Positions 41,166-47,948 of a DNA stretch of 64,000 bases are shown here, one piece after another (position 1 is the first letter of the stretch; every line of letters begins with the position of its first letter). Where the stretch lies: assembly GCF_014229095.1 (NCBI RefSeq), contig NZ_JAARZC010000001.1, positions 372,001 to 436,000 on the forward strand. The letters are read 5' to 3'. The notes beneath the pieces were generated by a model, which worked only from the letters and a program-made list of their open reading frames with translations, was not told the DNA's origin and ran no database searches. The position numbers were made by a program, and so were the translations under genes. This DNA is from Listeria cossartiae subsp. cayugensis. GTDB lineage: Bacteria > Bacillota > Bacilli > Lactobacillales > Listeriaceae.

Positions 41166-41423
41166 TTAGTTAAATTCGTCATCTAATTTTAATACTAAAA
41201 AAGGGTTTGGATTACGTGAGACGGGTATTATATAACCATAAGCAATGACAATGCCATTACTTTTTCTCCCTTTTTTGTAGTGGGTTGTCTTACTTACCTT
41301 AAACTCCCTTTTATACTCTTTTGTGGTTGTGTAGCAACCCTTTGGAGTATTTTTTTTGTGACGAAATTGATTTGATTTACCTCTAGCCCTGCCCCTAATT
41401 TCACTCCAATTTTTGATATCCAC
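41166..41423 (-). CDS. Small basic hypothetical protein, possibly a remnant
   Basis: An 85-residue, Lys/Arg-rich frame (RGRARGKSNQFRHKKN...) with a more hydrophobic C-terminus (GIVIAYGYIIPVSRNPNPFLVLKLDD). The only start is GTG 41423, and I see no RBS before it; a stop codon lies just upstream. It may be the 3' remnant of a longer gene. A similar short block (TTTGGAGTA then a T-run) recurs at 43836. No family recognised. Confidence 0.35.
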   Translation of the reverse strand: MDIKNWSEIRGRARGKSNQFRHKKNTPKGCYTTTKEYKREFKVSKTTHYKKGRKSNGIVIAYGYIIPVSRNPNPFLVLKLDDEFN

Positions 41424-41955
41424 TATATTTTAGAGTTCTGCTTTCGGTTTGATATCCCGTTTTATGATAAATGGACCAACCTCACGGAGGACATTACATA
41501 TAAATTTGATAATAGGCAGAAAAATTAAAGTTTGATGAATAATTATACTATTTTATTCATTTGGTCATTATGAGATATGATAAATTTTTAAATAAATAAG
41601 GAAATATCACATGAAAAGAAACATATATTTTGACTGGATATGTATTTTTTGTGACAAATAGAAAGAGGACTGTATAAATCACGAATAACAACCTGAAATG
41701 CATGATTTTTTGTGAATAAAAACACAAAGTTACACACATTGTGTAAGAATTAATCTAAATAAGCTCAGGTTTTGGACGTTCATGACAAGAATCGGACATT
41801 TCATTACATTTTTGGTTATACATCCATAATAAATGATATGCTTTTGGCAAAAGTATTGGGGGATATATTTAGTATGAAATTTCACTATTTTATCTGTTCT
41901 TATTTTTCTTTTAAACAAATTAAATATATTAGTAGAAATGGGAGGCAGCGAAGAA
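41424..41955. other. Gene-poor, very AT-rich spacer
   Basis: About 530 bp with no convincing gene up to the promoter-proximal repeat at 41784-41824. From 41874 a short frame with a weak GGGGGATA could encode about 52 residues, but it runs into the metalloprotease gene in another frame and looks spurious. The stretch is probably degraded accessory DNA plus the metalloprotease promoter. Confidence 0.5.
41784..41824 (+). repeat. Promoter-proximal repeat, copy 1
   Basis: A 41-bp block identical at 40 of 41 positions to 43185-43225. A further similar stretch begins 27 bp upstream with AAATAAGCT. It contains TTGGTT, 16 bp before TGATAT, a possible promoter. It lies 132 bp before the metalloprotease start. 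Confidence 0.8.
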
Positions 41956-42477
41956 ATGGCAAAAAAAAGTTTTATGATTATTTTCTTAATAGTACTATCG
42001 ATTTTTGTATTATTAAATCCAGTAAAGAGTAGTGCTTATGTACTTAATAAACAAAAGATGGCTAATCCTAAAAGTATTAATTATTTTAATGATTCTTCTA
42101 TAATTAAAGAAAAGCTTGACAGTTATATGACTTACGCAACAAAATGGAACTATTCTGGAAGTCAAGTAAAGGTTAGTAGAAGTATTGGCGCAGTTGGTGT
42201 AGAGATAAAAAATTCTTATAGCAATAAAAATTCTGGTACATACGCTACAACATATTATACAACGAAACAAAGTGCGCGGATAATTTATTATAAATCTTTT
42301 AAAAATACTAGCGCAGCTAATAAGAGAGAAACTGTTGTTCATGAAGTTGGACATACAATTGGTTTATCACATACTCAAAGTAAAAATAATTCTGTTTCTG
42401 TTATGAGAGCTCTAAATTTTAATCAAAAAGCGTATCCGCTAGCAGATGATAAAAAAGGTATAAATGCTAAATATTAA
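41956..42477 (+). CDS. Small secreted metzincin-like metalloprotease
   Basis: A 173-residue preprotein. The signal peptide is about 1-33 (MAKKSFM, hydrophobic core, cleavage near SSA-YV). The mature domain carries HEVGHTIGLSH (129-139), the complete zinc-binding motif HExxHxxGxxH, and a Met-turn VMR with Met150. These define a metzincin, closest in layout to matrixin or snapalysin-like enzymes but very small. GGGAGG is 10 nt before ATG 41956. Target unknown. It is followed 21 nt later by a membrane-anchored partner. The locus is AT-rich and probably acquired. Confidence 0.75.
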   Translation: MAKKSFMIIFLIVLSIFVLLNPVKSSAYVLNKQKMANPKSINYFNDSSIIKEKLDSYMTYATKWNYSGSQVKVSRSIGAVGVEIKNSYSNKNSGTYATTYYTTKQSARIIYYKSFKNTSAANKRETVVHEVGHTIGLSHTQSKNNSVSVMRALNFNQKAYPLADDKKGINAKY

Positions 42478-42498
42478 TTTATAATGGAGGTTTTTATT

Positions 42499-43113
42499 AT
42501 GGATAGAAAAAAAATGACGATAATTGCTATTATCGCAGTGCTTTTATTAAGTGTAGGAGGCTATACGACATATCAGAAAATGAAGCCAAAGCCTTTTACG
42601 GAAGTTGCTGCGGAGGCTAAGACGGATAGTTTTGCTAATGAAGAAGAACTTAGTAAGGCAAGTAACGTGATTGTTATTGGTTCACTGAGTAAGCGAGGTG
42701 AATCCCAAGTTGATCGTGATTCTGAAGGCGGAATTTTAGCTGTCTATAGAATGTCTGATTTTAAGATAGCAAAAGTTATAAAAAATGATACTAAAGAAAG
42801 CTTAGCTGAAGACAATATTATACCAATATATGAAAATGAAGCACATGACGAAAAAACAAATACGACTTATCATGTTGCGGGCTATGAGAAAATGGAAAAT
42901 AAAGAAACCTATATGTTGTTTTTGACTTACGACTCAGATTATAAATACTATGTTCCAGTAGGAGTTAATTTCGGGAAAATGAACGTCGATAGTGAAAAAG
43001 AAACGGAATTATATGGTGATGATAGTGATATTCAAGAAGAAGAGATTAATAAAGTACAAGAAGAGGCATTAGACACTTATAAAGAGGAAATTAAAGAAGT
43101 AGAAAATCAATGA
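42499..43113 (+). CDS. Membrane-anchored partner of the metalloprotease
   Basis: A 204-residue protein with one N-terminal membrane helix (6-25) and an extracellular domain of about 175 residues. The core has beta strands such as ASNVIVIGSLSKRG and NKETYMLFLTY, and the C-terminus is a charged helix (EEEINKVQEEALDTYKEE). Similar proteins with a VIVIGSL segment seem to accompany HExxH peptides in other Firmicutes (recollection). TGGAGG precedes ATG 42499. It could be an inhibitor, immunity protein or substrate of the protease. Confidence 0.65.
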   Translation: MDRKKMTIIAIIAVLLLSVGGYTTYQKMKPKPFTEVAAEAKTDSFANEEELSKASNVIVIGSLSKRGESQVDRDSEGGILAVYRMSDFKIAKVIKNDTKESLAEDNIIPIYENEAHDEKTNTTYHVAGYEKMENKETYMLFLTYDSDYKYYVPVGVNFGKMNVDSEKETELYGDDSDIQEEEINKVQEEALDTYKEEIKEVENQ

Positions 43114-43184
43114 TAAAAAGTGTGCTTAATAGCACGTACATCAAGCAAGAATAAAGCCAAATAAGCTAGATTTTATTCGTTCGC

Positions 43185-43225
43185 GACAAGAATCGGCCAT
43201 TTCATTACATTTTTGGTTATACATC
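43185..43225 (+). repeat. Promoter-proximal repeat, copy 2
   Basis: Second copy of the 41-bp block (one mismatch to 41784-41824), 64 bp before the 40-residue peptide gene. Here TTGGTT is followed after 16 bp by TGATAC. Shared position upstream of two modules suggests a common promoter and operator. Confidence 0.8.
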
Positions 43226-43289
43226 GACTTTTTATGATACACTCTTTTTAAAACCTAGATTATTATACAACAGGGAGAGAAATGCGCTT

Positions 43290-43412
43290 ATGAACAAATA
43301 TGTTTTAAATGATATGACAGCAACAATATTTGGTGGATTTTTGGTAGTAACTTCGAGTACCCATGTATCTGAAGCTGTACTAAATAAAATGAAAAGAGAG
43401 TTAATAGCATGA
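43290..43412 (+). CDS. 40-residue peptide, translationally coupled
   Basis: MNKYVLNDMTATIFGG at the N-terminus, then a short hydrophobic stretch and a basic helical end (NKMKRELIA). AGGGAGAG lies 10 nt upstream of ATG 43290. Its stop overlaps the next start as ATGA. The double glycine at 15-16 is reminiscent of a processed leader, but no transporter is nearby. It may be a small exported or membrane peptide, or a coupling leader for the next gene. Confidence 0.6.
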   Translation: MNKYVLNDMTATIFGGFLVVTSSTHVSEAVLNKMKRELIA

Positions 43413-43774
43413 AGAAAAAATGGTTGATAGTAATATTGTCAGGAATAGTTCTTTGCGCTGTGGTTTTTGGGGGAAAGTGGCTCTTATATAGAGATAACCT
43501 TGTAGGAATGGTGCAAGTTGACAATGTTTTATATATAGTGACGTATGAACCTGCTAATCAAGAAGATGCTTTAGAGAAGATTGGCGAGGTAGAGAATAGA
43601 ATTCGCCATTACCGAATACCAAATGAAGATTTCAGCTCTAATTATTTAAGTGAGGGCACAGAACTTTACGCAACCAAAGAGGAGAATGAGTTTTCAAGAA
43701 CTATTTTGTTTAAAGAGGACGGCGAATATTTTATTGCATCTGAGGCCGTGGGGCAACCTAATCAAAAGCAATAG
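43409..43774 (+). CDS. Small membrane-anchored hypothetical protein
   Basis: A 121-residue protein with one N-terminal membrane helix (5-27) and an extracellular domain of about 90 residues, beginning with beta strands (GMVQVDNVLYIVTYEPA). Its start overlaps the stop of the 40-residue peptide. There is no recognised family. A terminator follows. Like the metalloprotease partner, it looks like an anchored accessory or immunity-type protein. Confidence 0.6.
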   Translation: MKKKWLIVILSGIVLCAVVFGGKWLLYRDNLVGMVQVDNVLYIVTYEPANQEDALEKIGEVENRIRHYRIPNEDFSSNYLSEGTELYATKEENEFSRTILFKEDGEYFIASEAVGQPNQKQ

Positions 43775-43789
43775 AATGGGAAATATTTT

Positions 43790-43817
43790 AAAGGGCATGT
43801 TTAACAGCATGCTTTTT
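43790..43817 (+). terminator. Terminator after the peptide/membrane protein module
   Basis: A 10-bp stem with two G-U pairs, 43790-43799 with 43808-43817, with a T-run. Confidence 0.75.
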
Positions 43818-44067
43818 ATTATTTCATGAGTAGCATTTGGAGTACTTTTTTTGCAATCAAAAAGGGGCTTTATTTACGTAAAGTTTTATCCTTGATAAAG
43901 GAAGTTTATAAGGATTTAAAGGCTTTAGGACCTATGACTATTGGCATGTTTTTCCTTGTGATTTGAAATGTGTCTATTTTATGAATCTTTCTATTATAAG
44001 CTTGTATAATGCAAAAGCGATGTATATTCTTAGAGCTAGGACAAAATTTATTTACATAGGAGGAAAT
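43818..44067. other. Spacer with a possible gene fragment and the first DUF805 leader
   Basis: No gene seen. TTTGGAGTAC plus a T-run at 43836-43852 resembles a piece of the hypothetical frame at 41341. From 43975 the sequence is the leader shared with the second DUF805 copy. Confidence 0.4.
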
Positions 44068-44478
44068 ATGGGATTTTTAGAAGCTTATAAGTCATTTTGG
44101 AAGAACTATGTCAATTTTAATGGCCGTGCGCCAGGTTCAGCCTATTGGTATGTATGGGTTTGGAACACGGCAATTTGTGTGGGCTTTTATTTACTGGCTT
44201 CTACTTTTGGCGTGTCAATAATGGGAGGCGGGGGGAGCCTTGCTGGTGGAGTTATGGCAATATTTTTTGTAATTGTGATGTGGTTGTATTCAGCAGCTAT
44301 TATATTACCTACACTTAGCCTTATTGTAAGACGTTTACATGATACAGGAAAAAGTGGTTATTTTGCTTTTCTTGGTTTAATTCCAGTCGTTGGTTCCATT
44401 ATTATTTTAATATTTATGAGTCTTGAAAGTGATGGACCAAACCGATATGGAGATGTCTATAAGAAATCGGATATTTAA
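44068..44478 (+). CDS. DUF805 membrane protein, copy 1
   Basis: A 136-residue DUF805 protein. The N-terminal FLEAYKSFWKNYVNFNGRAPGSAYWY is the family motif. Three or four membrane helices follow, then LIVRRLHDTGKSGYF and a DGPNRYG end. AGGAGG precedes ATG 44068; the longer frame upstream lacks an RBS. The neighbour at 44626 is a diverged duplicate. Function unknown. Confidence 0.85.
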   Translation: MGFLEAYKSFWKNYVNFNGRAPGSAYWYVWVWNTAICVGFYLLASTFGVSIMGGGGSLAGGVMAIFFVIVMWLYSAAIILPTLSLIVRRLHDTGKSGYFAFLGLIPVVGSIIILIFMSLESDGPNRYGDVYKKSDI

Positions 44479-44488
44479 ATAAAAAAAC

Positions 44489-44517
44489 GAGCTAAGGTCA
44501 ACACTTAGCTCATTTTT
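44489..44517 (+). terminator. Terminator after DUF805 copy 1
   Basis: An 8-bp stem, 44489-44496 with 44504-44511, then a T-run. Confidence 0.8.
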
Positions 44518-44625
44518 TAAAATGTATATATTTATTTTATGAATCTTTCTACGATAAGCTTGTTTTAAGCTAGCGGTGTCGCATATTTTAGAAAAATAAC
44601 ATAATTTTATTACACAGGAGGAAAT

Positions 44626-45027
44626 ATGGGATTTTTAGAAGCTTATAAGTCATTTTGGAAGAATTATACTAATTTTAAAGGGCGTGCTCCAGGTTCTGCA
44701 TTCTGGTATGTAATAGTTTGGAACATGATAATTAATGGGCCTCTGCTTGTTATGTCAAAAATTTTTGGTGTTTCAGAAATATTATTTGGAGTTGGTGGAG
44801 GGAGTGCGCTCTTTTTTGGAGGTTTACGGTTTTTGTATTGGTGTGGCTCTATAGTTCCACTAACTAGCCTAATTGTAAGGCGTTTACATGACACTGGGAA
44901 AAGTGGTTATTTTGCTTTTCTTGGTTTAATTCCATTGGTTGGTCCCATTATTATTTTTGTATTTATGAGTTTTGAAAGTGATGGACCAAACCAATATGGA
45001 GAGGTCTATAAGAAATCGGATATTTAA
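44626..45027 (+). CDS. DUF805 membrane protein, copy 2
   Basis: A 133-residue paralog of the preceding gene. The first 20 residues and the last 40 (VRRLHDTGKSGYFAFLGLIP...SDGPNQYG) are nearly identical; the central helices differ. AGGAGG precedes the ATG. The pattern fits tandem duplication followed by divergence of membrane segments. Function unknown. Confidence 0.85.
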   Translation: MGFLEAYKSFWKNYTNFKGRAPGSAFWYVIVWNMIINGPLLVMSKIFGVSEILFGVGGGSALFFGGLRFLYWCGSIVPLTSLIVRRLHDTGKSGYFAFLGLIPLVGPIIIFVFMSFESDGPNQYGEVYKKSDI

Positions 45028-45035
45028 ATTAAAAA

Positions 45036-45068
45036 AACGAGCTAGGATCATCTCCTAGCTCGTTTTTT
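45036..45068. terminator. Bidirectional terminator, DUF805 copy 2 and the mogR unit
   Basis: A 10-bp perfect stem, 45037-45046 with 45054-45063, with A7 and T6 ends. It overlaps the stop of the small minus-strand gene. Confidence 0.88.
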
Positions 45069-45276
45069 AATGGATTCCTTCACTCACAAGAAACCAATTC
45101 ACTTGGTTGGTATTAATAAAATAAGTTAAGTCGTATTTTGTTAACTCGATGCATTTTTCGTTAAAAAGGTTTTTCAAATCTGCTTTAGATAATTCGTGGA
45201 TGCTGATGTTGTTGATTTTTGCGTCGTCGTCAAGGCGAATAGATTCGCCATTTACGGTATAAATTTCGATATACAT
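45067..45276 (-). CDS. Small hypothetical protein downstream of mogR
   Basis: A 69-residue soluble protein (MYIEIYTVNGESIRLDDD...), with a short beta strand start and two helices. AAGGGTGG precedes the ATG. It starts 18 nt after the mogR stop and shares its terminator, so it is the last gene of the mogR transcript. There is no recognised domain; a role in motility control is possible only by association. Confidence 0.75.
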   Translation of the reverse strand: MYIEIYTVNGESIRLDDDAKINNISIHELSKADLKNLFNEKCIELTKYDLTYFINTNQVNWFLVSEGIH

Positions 45277-45294
45277 CGTGCCACCCTTTCTAAA

Positions 45295-46215
45295 TTACAT
45301 TTGTTTATAGTTTTCTTTGAATACGCCAAGTTGGTTCAGTGTTACTACGAGTTGCTGGCTGAAAAGTGGTAGTGCTTGGATTTGGTCTAAGTCGTTGGCG
45401 TAAGCGAAATCAGCTACTTGTAACACGAGTGTATGGAACGAGTCTGTCATGGTTTCGTTTTGTTGTTTTAAATAGGAATTTTCTTGTTCCAGTTCTTGGC
45501 ATTTGGTTTGTAAATCTTGGTATTTTTTGTCGAGTTCTTCTTTTTGGACGGCAAGGGATGACAAGGAGTAAATGCTTTTGAGTAAGTCATATACGTTGTT
45601 TTCTTCGCCTTGGTTTTCGCTTAAAAGTTGCACGTTGCTTTTAACGCCGGATAGTAAATCTACCAGGTTTTTTTCGCGTGATTTATCGTAGCTAATTTGT
45701 TCTTTGATGGACGTTGGTGCTTTGAATTCAGCTGGTACGACTTTTCCGAAAATGTTGGTTTTTTCTTTTTTCGTATTTTTTTGTGTTTTTCTTTTTCGGC
45801 CAGGCTTGTTTTTAGGAATATCTTCTACTTGGATAAGCTCTTTTTTTAGTTTGTAGTAAGTGTTTTGAAGTTGGCTTGGTGTCTTTGGAAAGATCCGCAA
45901 ATCGTTTAGGCTGAGCATTTCAGAGATATCAAGGACTTTCATATCTTCTAAAATAGCAATTTGGTAACATGCGGAAAGTAGTTCTAATTCGATTTTTAAC
46001 CAACTAATGTTGGAATGCATATATTTTTCGATTCCACCGTGTTCTTCAACGGCTTGATAAAATTCAGTGAGTAAATGGTAGATTTCTTCGGCAGTTTGTT
46101 CGTTAATGCCAGCGTCTGAAGCCATTTTTTTAATTTCAGTTGTAGATGAATTCCCCGGATTATCTACTTGTTTTTTGATTTCTTGGAGTAATTTTCTTAT
46201 TTCTGATTTAGGCAT
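45295..46215 (-). CDS. mogR: Motility gene repressor MogR
   Basis: A 306-residue protein, the length of known MogR. The N-terminal half holds the helical DNA-binding domain (about 1-140). A basic NKPGRKRKTQKN segment follows near 140-160, and the C-terminal part is a coiled coil (about 215-260). MogR represses flagellar genes at 37 degrees by binding TTTT-N5-AAAA, and it is relieved by GmaR, encoded at 57291. It is divergent from the flagellar operon. RBS GAGAGG. A sigma-B-like promoter 1.7 kb upstream would give a second, stress-induced transcript. Confidence 0.93.
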   Translation of the reverse strand: MPKSEIRKLLQEIKKQVDNPGNSSTTEIKKMASDAGINEQTAEEIYHLLTEFYQAVEEHGGIEKYMHSNISWLKIELELLSACYQIAILEDMKVLDISEMLSLNDLRIFPKTPSQLQNTYYKLKKELIQVEDIPKNKPGRKRKTQKNTKKEKTNIFGKVVPAEFKAPTSIKEQISYDKSREKNLVDLLSGVKSNVQLLSENQGEENNVYDLLKSIYSLSSLAVQKEELDKKYQDLQTKCQELEQENSYLKQQNETMTDSFHTLVLQVADFAYANDLDQIQALPLFSQQLVVTLNQLGVFKENYKQM

Positions 46216-46586
46216 ACAATCACATACCTCTCTATCCTATAGTATTATTGATTTTCTGTTTATTTTTATAATAACAATATATGTTAGTTGTGTAAAGGGA
46301 ACGTGAGTAGGTCAAAAGGATTGGGTATGAAGAACCTTTTTTCGAGTTAAATAGAAAAATATAAATCGAATAATGAGAAGTTTTCCTTTGATACAGCTGT
46401 TACACTGGCTGTTTTTTTATTTTTACACACAATTTCATTTTTTAAAAAAAGTATAGATTTTTTCTGGATTTGGTGTAAAATTTTATATTGCAGTTACAAA
46501 AAACACTTTATTGATATATATTTTGAAAAAATGATTTATTTTTGTAATCTGATGAAGGGAGTGAAAGGTGAATTTACCTTATTTGA
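46216..46586. other. Divergent control region between mogR and the flagellar operon
   Basis: About 370 bp, AT-rich. It holds one exact MogR box (46438-46450) and several T/A runs that nearly match. A weak promoter candidate for the operon is TTGCAG near 46488, followed by an AT-rich -10 region. A 31-codon frame from GTG 46568 with a good RBS overlaps the first flagellar gene. Confidence 0.5.
46438..46450. promoter_or_regulatory. MogR box upstream of the flagellar operon
   Basis: Six T followed by seven A contain an exact TTTT-N5-AAAA. It lies about 140 bp before the first operon gene. Confidence 0.65.
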
Positions 46587-46901
46587 ATGGAATATTTTTT
46601 GTCACTTTTAAAAATTATTGTACTTTTGGCAGTACTTGCGGGAATTTCTTATTTTTTAGTTAAGAAAAACAAGCAAGCGAATCGCACGAGAAAAAGCGAA
46701 AATGATCTTATAAAGTTGAAAGACACTCTTTTAATCTCTCATCAGTTACGTGCAGTTCTTCTGGAGGCAGACGGGGAAAAGGTGCTGGCGATTATTTCCA
46801 ATAATGATATTCGAACGGTGTCATTAAAAGGAAAAAATGACCAAAATGAAGCACTTTTCCGAGAATTACTTTTGAAAGAGGAGACTAAGGAAAATGCGTA
46901 A
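46587..46901 (+). CDS. FliO-like flagellar export protein
   Basis: A 104-residue protein with one N-terminal membrane helix (4-24), a basic linker and a small cytoplasmic domain (LISHQLRAVLLEADGEKVLAI). Size, layout and position just before fliP fit FliO, although sequence similarity is not obvious. ATG 46587 has no close RBS, and an in-frame TGA precedes it. AAAGGTG lies 17 nt away. The coding end overlaps fliP by 8 nt. Confidence 0.65.
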   Translation: MEYFLSLLKIIVLLAVLAGISYFLVKKNKQANRTRKSENDLIKLKDTLLISHQLRAVLLEADGEKVLAIISNNDIRTVSLKGKNDQNEALFRELLLKEETKENA

Positions 46902-47661
46902 AATAACTTCTAGACGAGTATTTCAAGTATCTTTTATTGTTATTTTTGCAATTTCATTGGTTGTCTTTTGGCCGGGTGTGAATGTGCATGCCGAGAGTTG
47001 GATGGATTCACTTGGTGTGAATGGAACGGACGGGGTTAATTCTAGTGTGGCGCTGTTTGTGCTAGTTACGGTTCTTTCTTTGTCTGCATCCATTGTATTA
47101 ATGTTCACACACTTTACTTACTGTATTATCGTCCTTGGATTAACGAGGCAAGGACTTGGCGCGACGAACTTACCGCCCAATCAAGTGCTTGTTGGACTGG
47201 CGCTGTTCTTATCTTTGTTTATGATGCAGCCGCTGATTACTGCTTGGTATGACGATGTGTATAAACCTTCGCAAAAAGAAGAGTGGAGCGCGTCGAAAGT
47301 TTGGGACGAAACGCAGCCGCTTTTGACAAAATATGTTGCGGAAAATACATATAAGCATGATATTAACATGATGTTAAAAGCAGAAGGAGAAGATCCGGTT
47401 ACAAAAAAAGAAGATGCACCGCTTATGGCTCTATTGCCTGCTTTTATTTTGACACAGATTACCCAAGGATTTTTAACTGGGATGTTTATATACTTGGCGT
47501 TTATTTTTATAGATTTAATTGTTAGTACGTTACTGATGTATCTTGGAATGATGATGGTGCCGCCGATGACCATTAGCTTACCGTTTAAGATTCTTGTTTT
47601 TATTTTCATTGGCGGGTACGGACTGATTACCAACATGATTTTTCAAACAATTCACTTTTAA
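46894..47661 (+). CDS. fliP: Flagellar export apparatus protein FliP
   Basis: A 255-residue FliP with an N-terminal signal-type helix (cleavage near VHA-ES) and four further helices. Characteristic motifs are LGLTRQGLGATNLPPNQVLVGLALFLSLFMMQP and a LGMMMVPPMTISLPFK end. It forms the export gate with FliQ and FliR. Antisense transcription from the sigma-B-like mogR promoter would cover this gene. Confidence 0.93.
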   Translation: MRKITSRRVFQVSFIVIFAISLVVFWPGVNVHAESWMDSLGVNGTDGVNSSVALFVLVTVLSLSASIVLMFTHFTYCIIVLGLTRQGLGATNLPPNQVLVGLALFLSLFMMQPLITAWYDDVYKPSQKEEWSASKVWDETQPLLTKYVAENTYKHDINMMLKAEGEDPVTKKEDAPLMALLPAFILTQITQGFLTGMFIYLAFIFIDLIVSTLLMYLGMMMVPPMTISLPFKILVFIFIGGYGLITNMIFQTIHF

Positions 47662-47673
47662 GGGAGTAGCAAA

Positions 47674-47946
47674 ATGAATTTAACGCCGATTACGCAAATT
47701 TTTCAAGATTTTTTCTATAGTGGGCTGGCGCTAATTTTGCCGGTATCGCTCATTTGTATCGTGGTAGTGATTGTGGTTGCGATTTTGATGGCGATGATGC
47801 AGATTCAAGACCAATCGCTGACGTTTTTGCCGAAGATTATTGCTTTCGTAGTGGCGCTCTTTATTCTTGGACCGTGGATGTTTGAACACATGACGGATTT
47901 ATTTGTAGGAATCTTTTCCAAATTACCCCTGATGATTAGGGTGTAA
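47674..47946 (+). CDS. fliQ: Flagellar export apparatus protein FliQ
   Basis: A 90-residue protein with two membrane helices, the standard FliQ size. It is a gate component in the order fliP-fliQ-fliR. GGGAG precedes the ATG. The last codons coincide with the minus-strand sigma-B-like promoter for the mogR antisense leader. Confidence 0.9.
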   Translation: MNLTPITQIFQDFFYSGLALILPVSLICIVVVIVVAILMAMMQIQDQSLTFLPKIIAFVVALFILGPWMFEHMTDLFVGIFSKLPLMIRV

Positions 47947-47948
47947 AC
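47923..47948 (-). promoter_or_regulatory. Sigma-B-like promoter driving antisense/mogR transcription
   Basis: On the minus strand: GTTTAC, 14 bp, GGGTAA, a good sigma-B match. It spans the fliQ stop and the fliR start. The predicted start near 47915 lies about 1.7 kb upstream of mogR, the distance reported for the stress-responsive mogR promoter in L. monocytogenes. Confidence 0.75.

Larger units (their letters stand above)
43975..44517 (+). repeat. DUF805 tandem duplication, unit 1
   Basis: Leader (ATTTTATGAATCTTTCTA, then ATAAGCTTGT), RBS region AGGAGGAAAT, coding region and terminator all recur in order in unit 2 (44533-45068). This makes it a direct tandem duplication of about 540 bp that has diverged. 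Confidence 0.8.
44533..45068 (+). repeat. DUF805 tandem duplication, unit 2
   Basis: Second unit, in the same order as 43975-44517. The leader has diverged more than the coding ends. N- and C-terminal coding segments are the most conserved. Confidence 0.8.
46216..47915 (-). ncRNA. Predicted long antisense leader of mogR
   Basis: From the sigma-B-like promoter at 47923-47948, transcription would start near 47915 and run through fliQ, fliP and the FliO-like gene in antisense before reaching mogR. A transcript of this kind (5' UTR of about 1.7 kb) has been reported for L. monocytogenes mogR. The position found here agrees with that length. Presence in this strain is inferred from the conserved promoter only. 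Confidence 0.65.

Noticed and set aside
41772-42032. Plus-strand frame overlapping the metalloprotease start, with a possible internal start at 41874
   Set aside because: The RBS is weak, and the frame overlaps the signal peptide coding region of a well-supported gene in another phase.
43114-43140. Hairpin after the metalloprotease partner gene as a terminator
   Set aside because: The stem is only about five pairs and no T-run follows, so read-through into the peptide module remains possible.
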